Source: JACVRN01 sp963715565
GTDB lineage: Bacteria; Acidobacteriota; Blastocatellia; Pyrinomonadales; Pyrinomonadaceae
Assembly (NCBI GenBank): GCA_963715565.1
Contig: OY970256.1
Coordinates: 4,960,001-5,024,000, forward strand
Direction: 5' to 3'
Length of the DNA stretch: 64,000 nucleotides
The notes under the pieces are model-generated. The model was not told where the DNA came from, ran no database searches, and saw nothing but the letters and a program-made list of their open reading frames with translations. The translations under genes and the position numbers were made by a program. This document shows, piece by piece, positions 40,887-49,793 of the stretch. Every line of letters begins with the position of its first letter. The first letter of the stretch is position 1.

Positions 40887-42335
40887 GTGTCAGCACCGAA
40901 TATTGAGACCATCGTATCGCTCGCCAAGCGGCGAGGCTTTGTTTTTCCGTCGTCGGAGATTTATGGCGGCCTCGGCAGCGCGTGGGATTACGGCCCGCTC
41001 GGGGTGGAGCTGGAAAACAACATCAAGCAATCGTGGTGGCGTTGGCTCGTCTACGAGCGCGACGACATAGAGGGCATTGATTCGTCAATCATCCTGAACC
41101 GGCTGGTCTGGAAGTACTCGGGGCACGAAGAGACGTTCCACGACCCGCTCGTGGACTGCCGCGAATGCAAGAGCCGCTTCCGCGCAGACAAGTTAGCTGA
41201 GGAAGTCGGCGAGCCAGTTGGGGGATTTGATTTAAATACCGCTAAGTGCCCGAATTGTGGCAAGACGAACTGGACGGAGATACGCTCTTTCAATTTAATG
41301 CTGCGCACTATTCTTGGAGCGACCGCCGAGGAAGACGACCCGACAGCGCTCGCTTATCTTCGTCCCGAAACGGCGCAGGGCATCTTTATCAACTTCCTGA
41401 ATGTGCAGCAGACTATGCGCCGCAAGATACCGTTCGGCATCGCGCAGATTGGTAAAGCATTTCGCAATGAAGTCACGCCCGGTAACTTTATCCTGCGCAC
41501 GCGCGAGTTCGAGCAGATGGAGCTTGAATATTTCGTCAAGCCGGGCGAGGAGAACGTGGGCCGAGTTGACGAATGGGTCGAGGCATATCTAGGCTGGTAC
41601 ACTGGGCTCGGCCTCAACCGCGACAACCTGAAGCTTTACGAAGTGCCTGAAGACGAACGCGCGCACTACTCTAAGCGCACGGTAGATGTCTTCTATCGCT
41701 TCTTCCCCGAGCGCGAGGCCGAAAGCTCGCAGTGGGAAGAGTTGATGGGCATCGCGTATCGCACGGACTTCGACCTGTTACAACACTCGAACAAACCAAC
41801 GGACGAAGAAGGTAAACGTCGCAACACGCATTCGACGGAAGACCTTTCATACTTTGACGAGAGCGACAAGCAGCGTTTCTATCCACACGTGATAGAGCCT
41901 TCGGCGGGAGTCAATCGCTCGCTGCTGGCTTTCATGATGGATGCTTACACGGAGAAGACGAACGACAAGGGCGAGAAGCGCGTCGTCTTGAAACTGCATC
42001 CCGAATTAGCGCCGATAAAGGCCGCCATCCTTCCGCTCGCGAAGAACAAGCCGGAGATAGTCGGCATGGCGAAAGCCATCAAACGTTCTTTGCAGCCATC
42101 GTTGCGCGCCGTCTACGACGACACGGGCGGCATCGGCAAGCTCTACGCGCGCCAGGATGAGATAGGCACGCCCTACTGCGTCACCGTTGACCATCAATCG
42201 CTGGAAGACGAGGCCGTCACCGTAAGAGACCGCGACACATGGGAGCAGGAGCGCGTCAAGGTGTCGGAGCTGCAAGAGTACTTGCTCGGGCGATTAGCCA
42301 ACGCGCGTGCCAAACAGCTCGCAGCTACGGAGTAG
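40887..42335 (+). CDS. glyQS: Glycyl-tRNA synthetase, dimeric type
   Basis: 482 residues, class IIa dimeric GlyRS as in archaea, eukaryotes and many non-proteobacteria (not the alpha2beta2 form). Motifs: RRGFVFPSSEIYGGLGSAWD, YGPLGVELENNI, zinc-site cysteines (CREC and CPNC), LRPETAQGIF (motif 2 region), NEVTPGNFILRTREFEQME and EPSAGVNRSLLAF (motif 3). The C-terminal anticodon-binding domain is present with LYARQDEIGTPYCVTVD. The start is GTG; the heptamer hairpin upstream leaves no room for a good promoter within 10 nt. Confidence 0.96.
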   Translation: MSAPNIETIVSLAKRRGFVFPSSEIYGGLGSAWDYGPLGVELENNIKQSWWRWLVYERDDIEGIDSSIILNRLVWKYSGHEETFHDPLVDCRECKSRFRADKLAEEVGEPVGGFDLNTAKCPNCGKTNWTEIRSFNLMLRTILGATAEEDDPTALAYLRPETAQGIFINFLNVQQTMRRKIPFGIAQIGKAFRNEVTPGNFILRTREFEQMELEYFVKPGEENVGRVDEWVEAYLGWYTGLGLNRDNLKLYEVPEDERAHYSKRTVDVFYRFFPEREAESSQWEELMGIAYRTDFDLLQHSNKPTDEEGKRRNTHSTEDLSYFDESDKQRFYPHVIEPSAGVNRSLLAFMMDAYTEKTNDKGEKRVVLKLHPELAPIKAAILPLAKNKPEIVGMAKAIKRSLQPSLRAVYDDTGGIGKLYARQDEIGTPYCVTVDHQSLEDEAVTVRDRDTWEQERVKVSELQEYLLGRLANARAKQLAATE

Positions 42336-42423
42336 AAAGAGAAGAGTTCGAGTTAAAAGAAAGCGCGTTGAAATAAAGCGCCGTTGCTCTTTTGAGCAAC
42401 GCTCATTCTCGTCATTAATCTTT

Positions 42424-42849
42424 ATGCCGATTGTCAAAAAACGTAACGAGCAGACTGAGACCCGTCTCTTGCTTGAATCGGACGGGCCGGTTGAATTGCC
42501 GCCCGCCGAAATCGAAGACCGCGCCGTGCTGGTGCAGTTCGACAAGTTCAAGCCCTATGTTCCGGAATTGTTGGAAGCCCTGCGCGCGGGCACGATGGCC
42601 GAGCCCGTGCCCGTGATGCTCGACGGCTCGACCTTCGCAATACACGGCGCGACGCGCACCTTCTGGGTCAAGCTCTGGCACGCGGCCCGCACAGAGATGA
42701 CACGCATCGAGCGCGCACAGATTCTCAGTTGCCTGCCTTCAACGCGCGGCGTCCAAATCGTCGTCGATGATTACGATGAGAACGATGACGACGACTATGA
42801 TGAGGATGAGATTGATGAAGAGGACGACCGGGCCTCTCCATCCGATTAA
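42424..42849 (+). CDS. Hypothetical protein with acidic tail
   Basis: 141 residues from ATG 42424. The middle part looks globular (VLVQFDKFKPYVPELLEALR, FAIHGATRTFWVKLWHAA), and the last 25 residues are almost all Asp/Glu (YDENDDDDYDEDEIDEEDD). No signal peptide. An upstream in-frame extension to 42307 is Arg/Lys-rich and starts inside glyQS; it is not preferred. It lies between glyQS and cca, 36 nt before cca, and may be co-transcribed. No family recognised. Confidence 0.6.
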   Translation: MPIVKKRNEQTETRLLLESDGPVELPPAEIEDRAVLVQFDKFKPYVPELLEALRAGTMAEPVPVMLDGSTFAIHGATRTFWVKLWHAARTEMTRIERAQILSCLPSTRGVQIVVDDYDENDDDDYDEDEIDEEDDRASPSD

Positions 42850-42884
42850 ATTCTTTTCGGATTGCTTCCAACAGCCGAGCCCTC

Positions 42885-44285
42885 ATGCCCTTTGCGATAC
42901 CGGAAAAAGTGATGAAGCTTGCGCGGCGGGTGCGCGAGGCGGGCGGGCGTGCTCTGCTCGTCGGCGGCTGCGTGCGCGATCAGTTGATGGGAGTCGAGCC
43001 GAAGGATTGGGACGTAGAGGTCTATGGCGTAGAGCCCGCGACGTTGCGTCAACTGTTGGAGAGCTTCGGGCCCGTCAACGTGGTCGGCGAAGCCTTCACG
43101 GTCTACAAGCTGGGCCATCATCTGGACGTTTCGCTCCCGCGCTGCGAGCGTAAAACGGGGCGCGGCCACCGCGCTTTTATTATCGAGGGCGACCCTTCGA
43201 TGACGATTGAAGAAGCCACGCGCCGCCGCGACTTCACCATCAACGCCATCCTGCAAGACCCGCTCACAAATGAAATCATAGACCCCTTCAATGGCCGCGC
43301 CGATATTCAAAACAAAATCCTGCGCGCCGTGTCACGCGAGACGTTTGGCGAAGACTCTTTACGAGTGCTGCGTGCTGCGCAGTTTGCCGCGCGCTTCGAG
43401 TTTGCGATTGAGAAGGAGACGGTCGAGATTTGTCGTGCGATTGATTTGACGGATTTGCCCAGAGAGCGCATCTGGGGCGAGATGGAAAAGCTGCTCCTCG
43501 GCGCACGCCGCCCGTCCATAGGTTTGCAGTGGCTTTATGATCTGGGCGTTGTCAAGCAGTTGTTTCCGGAGATGCAAGCCCTCGTCGGCGTGCCGCAACA
43601 ATATGAATGGCATCCCGAGGGAGATGTGGATATTCATACGCTTCTCACGGTTGACCGCGCGCGAGAGTTGATTGACGATCTCGCTTACCCGAAGCAGGTG
43701 ACGGTGATGCTCGCCGCGCTCTGTCATGATTTCGGCAAGCCCGCGACGACCGCGTTTATAGAAGGACGCATTCGCTCGCGCGGCCACGAGGAAGCGGGAG
43801 CGAAGCCGACGGAAGATTTTCTTGAGCGTTTGAATATACACACGCTCGACGGCTACGACGTGCGCGGGCAAGCGGTTGCGCTCGTGCGTGATCATTTGAA
43901 GCCGGGCGAGTTTTACCGCCTGCGTGATGAGATTAGCGACAGCGCGTTTCGTCGCCTCGCGCGTCGCTGCGAGCTAGAGCTTTTGTATCGCGTGGCGAAG
44001 GCGGATTCCCTGGGGCGCAACGCGCCGTGGGTTCCGCCGGAACGCTGGTTCACGGCTGAGGCGCAGGACTGGTTCATCGCCCGCGCGCGCGAGCTTGAGG
44101 TTGAAGAAAAACCGCCCGCGCCGATTTTGATGGGACGGCATCTGCTTGAAATGGGCTTGCGTCCCGGCCCGCGCATTGGAAAAATTACGCACGCCGTGTA
44201 CGAGCTGCAACTCGACGGCCACGTGCGTAATCTGGAAGACGCGAAAGAGGCCGCGCGCCGTCTAATCACAGAAGAAGAACGATAG
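42885..44285 (+). CDS. cca: CCA-adding enzyme / tRNA nucleotidyltransferase with HD domain
   Basis: 466 residues. Class II nucleotidyltransferase head: ALLVGGCVRDQLMGVEPKDW (GG...R...DxD, with DWDVEVYG), RRRDFTINAI and FGEDSLRVLRAAQFAARFEF (RNA-binding/nucleotide motifs). A HD domain follows with HTLLTVDR, AALCHDFGKPATT and HEEAGAKPTEDFL, which in E. coli CCA enzyme gives phosphatase and 2'-phosphodiesterase activity. The family could also include poly(A) polymerase, but the HD domain and motif set favour CCA addition. Confidence 0.88.
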   Translation: MPFAIPEKVMKLARRVREAGGRALLVGGCVRDQLMGVEPKDWDVEVYGVEPATLRQLLESFGPVNVVGEAFTVYKLGHHLDVSLPRCERKTGRGHRAFIIEGDPSMTIEEATRRRDFTINAILQDPLTNEIIDPFNGRADIQNKILRAVSRETFGEDSLRVLRAAQFAARFEFAIEKETVEICRAIDLTDLPRERIWGEMEKLLLGARRPSIGLQWLYDLGVVKQLFPEMQALVGVPQQYEWHPEGDVDIHTLLTVDRARELIDDLAYPKQVTVMLAALCHDFGKPATTAFIEGRIRSRGHEEAGAKPTEDFLERLNIHTLDGYDVRGQAVALVRDHLKPGEFYRLRDEISDSAFRRLARRCELELLYRVAKADSLGRNAPWVPPERWFTAEAQDWFIARARELEVEEKPPAPILMGRHLLEMGLRPGPRIGKITHAVYELQLDGHVRNLEDAKEAARRLITEEER

Positions 44286-44413
44286 GGCGCGCGGCTTTCG
44301 TGTGCATCCGCCATTAATGCTAGAATGCTCTGTTCTAAATTAAGCTGGAGAGCGAAACGTAAAATTTTTGCCTCGCCTATCGTTCCCCAAATGAATTTTA
44401 AGGAAGACGACGA

Positions 44414-45646
44414 ATGATTGACTTTGAATTGACCGATGATCACAAGGCTATAAGCCAGACCGTGCGCGATTTCGCGCAGAAGGAAGTTGCCCCTCGTATC
44501 AAAGAGCTGGATGAAAAGCAGCAGTTCGACCGCTCCATTCTGGACAAGATGGCAGAGCTGAACCTGCTCGGCGTTTGCATCCCCGAAGAGTACGGCGGCG
44601 CGGGCTTTGATTACATTTCGCTCGGGCTTGTCTGCGAAGAACTGGAAGCCGTAGATACTTTCATGCGCGTCGTCATGAGCGTCCACACGGGCCTCAACTC
44701 CATGACCATTTACACGTGGGGCACGGAGGAGCAGAAGCAAAAATATCTTGTGCCGCAGGCCAAAGGCGAAAAGATTGCGACCTATGGTTTGACTGAACCG
44801 GGCGCAGGCAGTGACGTCGTGGGCGCTCGCTCGACCGCGCGGCGCGAGGGCGACGAGTGGGTCTTAAACGGCGAGAAGATGTGGATTAGCCTCGCGGACG
44901 TCGCGGACAACTTTCTCTTCTTCTGCTGGACCGACGAAGAGAAAAGACGAAAGCGCGACCACACGGGCATGTCCTGTTTCATCGTAGAGCGTTCGATGAA
45001 GGGCTTTTCTTCGGGAACGATTCACGGCAAGCTGGGCATACGCGCGGGCAACACGGGCTACTTTTCACTGCAAGACGTGCGTGTGCCTCAGGAGAACATG
45101 CTGGGCGAAGAGGGCGAGGGTTTCAAGATTGCCATGTTCGCGCTTGAGCAGGGGCGTTACACGGTGGCGGCGGGCGCAACCGGCATCATACGCGCCTCGC
45201 GCGACGCTTCGGTCGCCTACGCTCTTGAGCGCGAAACCTTTGGGACCAAGATTGCGAATCACCAGTTGGTCAAACAGAAGATTGCCGAGATGGAAGCCGA
45301 TTACCAGATGTCGCATCTGCTGTGGCTGCGAGCCGGATATTTGAAGAACGAGGGACGCGCCAACGGTCGCGCCACGAGTCTTGCCAAGTGGCAGTCGACC
45401 GTTAGAAGCGAAAAGGCCGCCTCGATGGCTATCGAAGTCCACGGCGCAAACGGCTACTCGAACGACTACCCCGTCGAACGCTACCTGCGCAACTGCAAAG
45501 CGGCGGTCATCTACGAAGGCACGCGCGACATACACACCCTGATGCAAGCCGATTGGGCGCTCGGCCTCAAATCCGAAAAGCCCGCGCGCAAGACCCTCCC
45601 GCCCTGGAAGCCAGCGGAATCACACACGGCGGTTGCGGCGGATTAA
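44414..45646 (+). CDS. Acyl-CoA dehydrogenase family protein
   Basis: 410 residues, FAD-dependent beta-oxidation-type enzyme. N-terminal helical domain with EYGGAGFDYISLGLVCEELE, middle beta domain with YGLTEPGAGSDVVGARSTA and GEKMWISLADVADNF, and a C-terminal domain ending with the catalytic-base motif AVIYEGTRDIHTLMQADWAL (Glu in YEG). The YEGT-x-DIH ending resembles short-chain/branched and glutaryl-CoA members, but substrate cannot be read from sequence alone. AAGGAAG precedes the ATG. No electron-transfer flavoprotein gene is nearby. Confidence 0.92.
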   Translation: MIDFELTDDHKAISQTVRDFAQKEVAPRIKELDEKQQFDRSILDKMAELNLLGVCIPEEYGGAGFDYISLGLVCEELEAVDTFMRVVMSVHTGLNSMTIYTWGTEEQKQKYLVPQAKGEKIATYGLTEPGAGSDVVGARSTARREGDEWVLNGEKMWISLADVADNFLFFCWTDEEKRRKRDHTGMSCFIVERSMKGFSSGTIHGKLGIRAGNTGYFSLQDVRVPQENMLGEEGEGFKIAMFALEQGRYTVAAGATGIIRASRDASVAYALERETFGTKIANHQLVKQKIAEMEADYQMSHLLWLRAGYLKNEGRANGRATSLAKWQSTVRSEKAASMAIEVHGANGYSNDYPVERYLRNCKAAVIYEGTRDIHTLMQADWALGLKSEKPARKTLPPWKPAESHTAVAAD

Positions 45647-45960
45647 AAAGCAAGTGATGAGTGCCGCAGTGTGAGTGATGAATTAAAGACTGAACGTGTC
45701 TTCTGCTTTTAATTCATCACTCACACTGCGGCACTCATCACTTCTTCCTTAATTCGTCCCCGTCGTGTGGATTAAAGGGAAGCAACCGCTCGATGATATA
45801 AGAATCGAGGCTGCGGCCTCTACAAATTCCGAGCCCGCTCTGCTACTATACGCGCACGATTTAGTTCAAGGCCCTGCAAGCGGTTAACGACCCCCCGCGC
45901 GCCTACTGGTTCTGACAGGCTCGCGGCTCAAATCTTAAATTCAGGAGAATCAGGATTCTT
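45647..45960. other. Intergenic region without a gene
   Basis: 314 nt. The left third is the AGTGATG heptamer hairpin (45652-45743). The remainder (45744-45960) is the glpX upstream region, with TACTATACG near 45843 as a loose -10 candidate and AGGAG at 45942-45946 as ribosome-binding site. No RNA gene seen. Confidence 0.5.
45652..45743. repeat. Heptamer-arm stem-loop, unit AGTGATG
   Basis: Left arm AGTGATG, AGTGCCG, CAGTGTG, AGTGATG, AATTAAAG; right arm fully complementary (45706-45743). Loop ACTGAACGTGTCTTCTG. Stem about 37 bp. It lies 6 nt past the acyl-CoA dehydrogenase stop. Confidence 0.9.
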
Positions 45961-47010
45961 ATGGGAGGACATGAGTTGAAGACCGAGCGCGAGCTGTCGC
46001 TGGATTTCCTGCGCGTGTGCGAGGCGGCGGCGATTGCGGCGGCGCGCACGATGGGGCAGGGCGACCGCAAATATTCGGACCAGGTGGCCGTCGAAGCCAT
46101 GCGCGAGGTGATGGACACAGTTCCTATGCGCGGTCGCATCGTCATCGGCGAGGGCGAGCGCGACGAAGCGCCCATGCTCTATATAGACGAGGAACTCGGG
46201 GGCCGTGGCGCTTCGGATGAGCTGCGCGAAGAGTTTCCCGAAGTTGACATCGCCGTTGACCCTTTGGAAGGCACAAACCTGTGTGCGCTCGGCGCTAATA
46301 ACGCGATTGCTGTGCTCGCTGCGGCAGAGCGCGGCGGTCTCCTCAACGCGCCCGACATCTACATGGACAAGATTGTCGTCGGCCCTTCCTCGCGCGGCGT
46401 GATAGACATAGACGCGCCCGTGCGCGATAACCTCAAGAACATCGCGCGCCGTCTGGGCCGCGACATAGAAGACCTGACGGTGATCGTGCTCGACCGCACG
46501 CGCCATAAGAAATTGATTAGCGAAGTCCGCGAAGCCGGTGCGCGTATACGTCTGATTTCCGACGGCGATTTGTCGGCGGGAATCTCAGCGGCGGTGGCAG
46601 GCACGAACATACACGCGCTGGTGGGAATTGGCGGTGCGCCCGAAGGCGTCCTGACGGCGGCAGCCATGAAATGTTTGAACGGCGAAATTCAGGCGCGGCT
46701 GGTTTTCGACCCCGAGCGGCTCGACGTTGACAAAAAGAAAGTTCCACCCGCCGCCGAAGTCGTCGCGCGTCTCAATGAGATGGGCATCAGCGATCCTGAC
46801 AAGATTTACGACACGGATGATCTAGCGCCGGGTAAAAAAATCATCTTCGCCGCGACGGGCGTCACCGACGGAGCACTCTTGCGCGGCGTCCGCTTCTTCG
46901 GCTCCGGCAAGCGCACACACTCGCTCGTCATGACGACCGACTCCAAGCACATACGCTTTGTAGACACCGTTCACGTAGAGGGCGGCCCCGACGCGGTGAT
47001 TCGATTTTAG
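45961..47010 (+). CDS. glpX: Class II fructose-1,6-bisphosphatase
   Basis: 349 residues. GlpX signatures: AAIAAARTMGQGDRKYSDQV, RIVIGEGERDEAPMLYIDEE, VDIAVDPLEGTNLCALGANN (metal-binding DPLEGT) and IGGAPEGVLTAAAMKCL. It dephosphorylates fructose-1,6-bisphosphate in gluconeogenesis, Mn/Mg-dependent, and is unrelated to class I FBPase. AGGAG precedes the ATG. The last four codons run into the left arm of the GATTTTG hairpin. Confidence 0.96.
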   Translation: MGGHELKTERELSLDFLRVCEAAAIAAARTMGQGDRKYSDQVAVEAMREVMDTVPMRGRIVIGEGERDEAPMLYIDEELGGRGASDELREEFPEVDIAVDPLEGTNLCALGANNAIAVLAAAERGGLLNAPDIYMDKIVVGPSSRGVIDIDAPVRDNLKNIARRLGRDIEDLTVIVLDRTRHKKLISEVREAGARIRLISDGDLSAGISAAVAGTNIHALVGIGGAPEGVLTAAAMKCLNGEIQARLVFDPERLDVDKKKVPPAAEVVARLNEMGISDPDKIYDTDDLAPGKKIIFAATGVTDGALLRGVRFFGSGKRTHSLVMTTDSKHIRFVDTVHVEGGPDAVIRF

Positions 47011-47118
47011 ATTTTGGATTTGCGATTTTCGATTGGAAGATGACAAATCAAAGATTTGAAATCAGATAAATCTTTAGTCCTTATCCAATCGCAAATCGGC
47101 AATCGCAAATCGAAAATT
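46998..47118. repeat. Heptamer-arm stem-loop, unit GATTTTG/GATTGCG (copy 2)
   Basis: Left arm CGATTTTA, GATTTTG, GATTTGC, GATTTTC, GATTGGA; right arm TCCAATCGCAAATCGGCAATCGCAAATCG. The loop is about 45 nt and holds its own AAATC/GATTT pairing. The left arm overlaps the 3' end of glpX and the right arm ends 4 nt before the next ATG. Confidence 0.82.
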
Positions 47119-47121
47119 TTT

Positions 47122-47751
47122 ATGTACTCGCTCGACAACCAATATGTGCCACAGTGCGCGCCGAACCCGAGGGTGGCGCGTACTCCGCTTTTCGTGTGGG
47201 GTGCGCTGGCGCTCTTTTCGCTCTGCCTGCTTGCGCTGGTCTTTGCCGCGCCGCTTCTGCTTGCGGGCGAGCACGCTCGGGCGGCGAATGCCGTCTACAC
47301 AGCCTTCAGTTATTTGTGCCACCAGATGCCGGAGCGGTCTTTTCATCTCATGGGACACAAGCTGGGCGTGTGCGCTCGCTGCACGGGTCTCTACTCGGGG
47401 TTTGCGGCGGGCGTGCTGTTGTACCCGCTCGTGCGGTCTTTGCGCCGCACGGATTCGTTGCCGCGCGTCTGGCTGTTGCTGGCGTGCGTTCCCATCACGG
47501 TTGATTTCGCGCTCGGGTTTTTTGGCATCTGGGAGAACACGCACGTTTCTCGTCTCGTGACCGGAGCAATTCTCGGCGCGGCTTGCGCGCTCTTCGTCGT
47601 CCCCGGCTTTCTGGACCTGGGCCAACTCCTCGTCAAACTCCTGAGAAGAGACGACGCCTCGACCCGCGAAGCGCGCCTCACGGTCGGCAGGGAAACTTCG
47701 AGCGTCCCGACCGCCCCGAGCGACTACAGCGCCCCGTACAGGAGAATCTAA
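47122..47751 (+). CDS. DUF2085-family membrane protein
   Basis: 209 residues with about five membrane segments. The diagnostic DUF2085 block is clear: YLCHQMPERSFHLMGHKLGV, then CARCTGLYSGFAAG. Two conserved Cys-His groups may form a metal site at the membrane face. Function unknown in the family. ATG 47122 starts directly after the hairpin; the longer frame through the hairpin is rejected. It lies in line with the downstream glycosyltransferase, about 280 nt away. Confidence 0.8.
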   Translation: MYSLDNQYVPQCAPNPRVARTPLFVWGALALFSLCLLALVFAAPLLLAGEHARAANAVYTAFSYLCHQMPERSFHLMGHKLGVCARCTGLYSGFAAGVLLYPLVRSLRRTDSLPRVWLLLACVPITVDFALGFFGIWENTHVSRLVTGAILGAACALFVVPGFLDLGQLLVKLLRRDDASTREARLTVGRETSSVPTAPSDYSAPYRRI

Positions 47752-47752
47752 G

Positions 47753-47848
47753 AGCAGGGATGAGGGATGAGGGATGAGGGATGAAGAAGAGCTACTCATC
47801 TTGAATAGCTTCCTTTTCATCCCTCATCCCTCATCCCTCATCCCTGCT
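47753..47848. repeat. Heptamer-arm stem-loop, unit GGATGAG (copy B)
   Basis: Left arm AGCAGGGATGAG then GGATGAG units; right arm TCATCCC repeated four times then TGCT; four exact heptamers per arm. The apex AAGAGCTACTCATCTTGAATAGCT has a nested palindrome related to 18485-18506. It begins 2 nt past the DUF2085 stop. Confidence 0.92.
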
Positions 47849-48037
47849 TTTCATCAGGCATCTATTAAGTTAGAATTAGCGTCTTAGGTGGCCGGAGCAG
47901 CGTCCATGTTGCCGGATTTGGAGCAACTGCGCTGCTCGTTTCTTGTGCGCCGCGCGTTCTAATGGATGCCGGGTTTGTTTGCCCGGTCGTCTTCGGCCTC
48001 GCAAAAGAGAGGTTTTGGTTTCGGATTAAGCTCGAAA

Positions 48038-49681
48038 ATGTTTCTTGATACAAGCCTTATAGCCGCCGTTTGGGCCTCGGATAATCTGTGCGAAAAGTTT
48101 CCGAGCTTTTGCGACGTCATTGACAAAACTTCTGGCAACATCAGCCCGCTCTACAGTCTGGACAGCTTTGACTGGACGGTGCTGGTGCTCTACTTCGGCA
48201 TTCTTATCATTCTCTCCGTCTACGGCGCGTACCGCGTCAAGCAGGTCGTGGACTTCTGGCGCTACCGCCGCATCAAGCCCGAGCCGAAAGCGCGCTTTCC
48301 CGAAACCTCTCTGCCGCGCATCACTGTTCAGCTTCCACTCTTTAACGAGATGTACGTGGTCGAGCGTCTTTTGAAAGCCGTCACGGAAATTGATTACCCG
48401 CGCGCTTCACTTGAGATTCAAGTCCTTGACGATTCGACGGACGAGACCGTGAAGCTTGCGCGCGCGACCGTAGAGCACTACGCGCAACAGGGTTTCGACA
48501 TTCATTACATACACCGCACGGACCGCACGGGCTTTAAGGCGGGCGCGCTGGCTAATGGACTCAAGACCGCGACCGGCGAGCTGGTTGCCATCTTCGACGC
48601 CGATTTTGTGCCCAAGGCGGATTGCCTGCGCAAGCTCGTGGACTTCTTTACAGACCCGCTCGTCGGTTGCGCGCAGATGCGCTGGTCGCACATCAACGGC
48701 ACTTACAATCTACTGACGCGCTTGCAGACAATCATGCTCGACGGTCATTTCGTCGTTGAGCAAACGGTCAGAAACCGCACGGGCGGCTTCTTTAATTTCA
48801 ACGGCACGGCGGGCATCTGGCGTCGCAGCGCCATTGAGATGAGCGGCGGCTGGCAGCACGATACTTTGACGGAAGACACGGACCTTTCGTTCCGCGCGCA
48901 ATTGATGGGCTGGCGCTTTGTCTATCTTCTGGATGAAGATGCGCCGTCGGAGATTCCCGTAGAGATTAACGCCTTCAAGGCGCAGCAAAGACGCTGGGCC
49001 AAGGGCGTGATGCAGGTCGGCATCAAGCTCTATCGCAGAATCTGGCTCGCGCCCTTGCCGCTCAGGGTCAAGCTGGAAATGTTCTTTCGTCTGACGGGCA
49101 ACATCAGCTATCCCCTGATGATTTTCGTCAGCCTCCTCCAATTTCCGCTCCTGCTAGTGCGCTACAATCAGGGCTTCTATCACCTGATGATTTTCGACGT
49201 GCCGCTGCTGTTTTTCTCTACCATCTCGGTCCTGCTCTTTTACGGCACGGGCGTCTGGTATCTGGACCGCGAGGGACGCGCGCCGCGCCTGCTTCATCTT
49301 CCGCTCGTCATGGCGCTCGGCATCGGTCTGGCTTTCTCGAACGCGCGCGCCGTGTTGGAGGCTATGGTCGGGATGAAGTCGGAGTTTGTACGCACGCCTA
49401 AGTATCGCGTCGAAAATGCGACGGACGAGACGTGGAAGCGGAAAAAATATAAGCGCAAGCGCGGGTGGCTTCCGCTGCTTGAGTTGGGATTTGCTTTCTA
49501 TTTTCTGCTTGCCATTCTTTACGCGGTGCGTATGCATTTGTGGGGGCCGATTCCGTTTCTGATGCTGTTTCTTTTCGGCTACGGCTACATGGGCATGATG
49601 AGCTTGTTACAGTCCACGAGTGGACGCAGGTTCTTTGGTCTGGGGCGGTCTGTGGCGGTGAACCGCCGTCAGGGCGTGTGA
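48038..49681 (+). CDS. Processive family-2 glycosyltransferase (CESA/mannan-synthase-like)
   Basis: 547 residues from ATG 48038 (an upstream ATG at 47966 is possible). One N-terminal membrane segment, a cytoplasmic GT2 domain, then at least four C-terminal helices. Catalytic motifs: VLDDSTDETV (first Asp), FDADFVPK (DAD), TLTEDTDLSFR (TED) and KAQQRRWAKG (QxxRW). This motif set and topology are shared by cellulose synthase, glucomannan synthase and related processive enzymes; the polymer cannot be told from sequence. There is no PilZ domain, so direct c-di-GMP control is not indicated. It may supply a second surface polysaccharide. Confidence 0.9.
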   Translation: MFLDTSLIAAVWASDNLCEKFPSFCDVIDKTSGNISPLYSLDSFDWTVLVLYFGILIILSVYGAYRVKQVVDFWRYRRIKPEPKARFPETSLPRITVQLPLFNEMYVVERLLKAVTEIDYPRASLEIQVLDDSTDETVKLARATVEHYAQQGFDIHYIHRTDRTGFKAGALANGLKTATGELVAIFDADFVPKADCLRKLVDFFTDPLVGCAQMRWSHINGTYNLLTRLQTIMLDGHFVVEQTVRNRTGGFFNFNGTAGIWRRSAIEMSGGWQHDTLTEDTDLSFRAQLMGWRFVYLLDEDAPSEIPVEINAFKAQQRRWAKGVMQVGIKLYRRIWLAPLPLRVKLEMFFRLTGNISYPLMIFVSLLQFPLLLVRYNQGFYHLMIFDVPLLFFSTISVLLFYGTGVWYLDREGRAPRLLHLPLVMALGIGLAFSNARAVLEAMVGMKSEFVRTPKYRVENATDETWKRKKYKRKRGWLPLLELGFAFYFLLAILYAVRMHLWGPIPFLMLFLFGYGYMGMMSLLQSTSGRRFFGLGRSVAVNRRQGV

Positions 49682-49793
49682 ACGCGCTCGCTCGCTGGAT
49701 TAAAATCTAAAACCAAATCGCGCCCTCATGCGTAAACTTCGTGTGAGGGCGCTTCCCGTTCTCGAACCTTTCCGGAATTCAAGGATGATATTC

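Noticed and set aside
47880..48037. tRNA-like or small RNA in the gap before the glycosyltransferase
   Set aside because: No cloverleaf or conserved T-loop sequence; only a small CCGGGTTTGTTTGCCCGG hairpin is visible.
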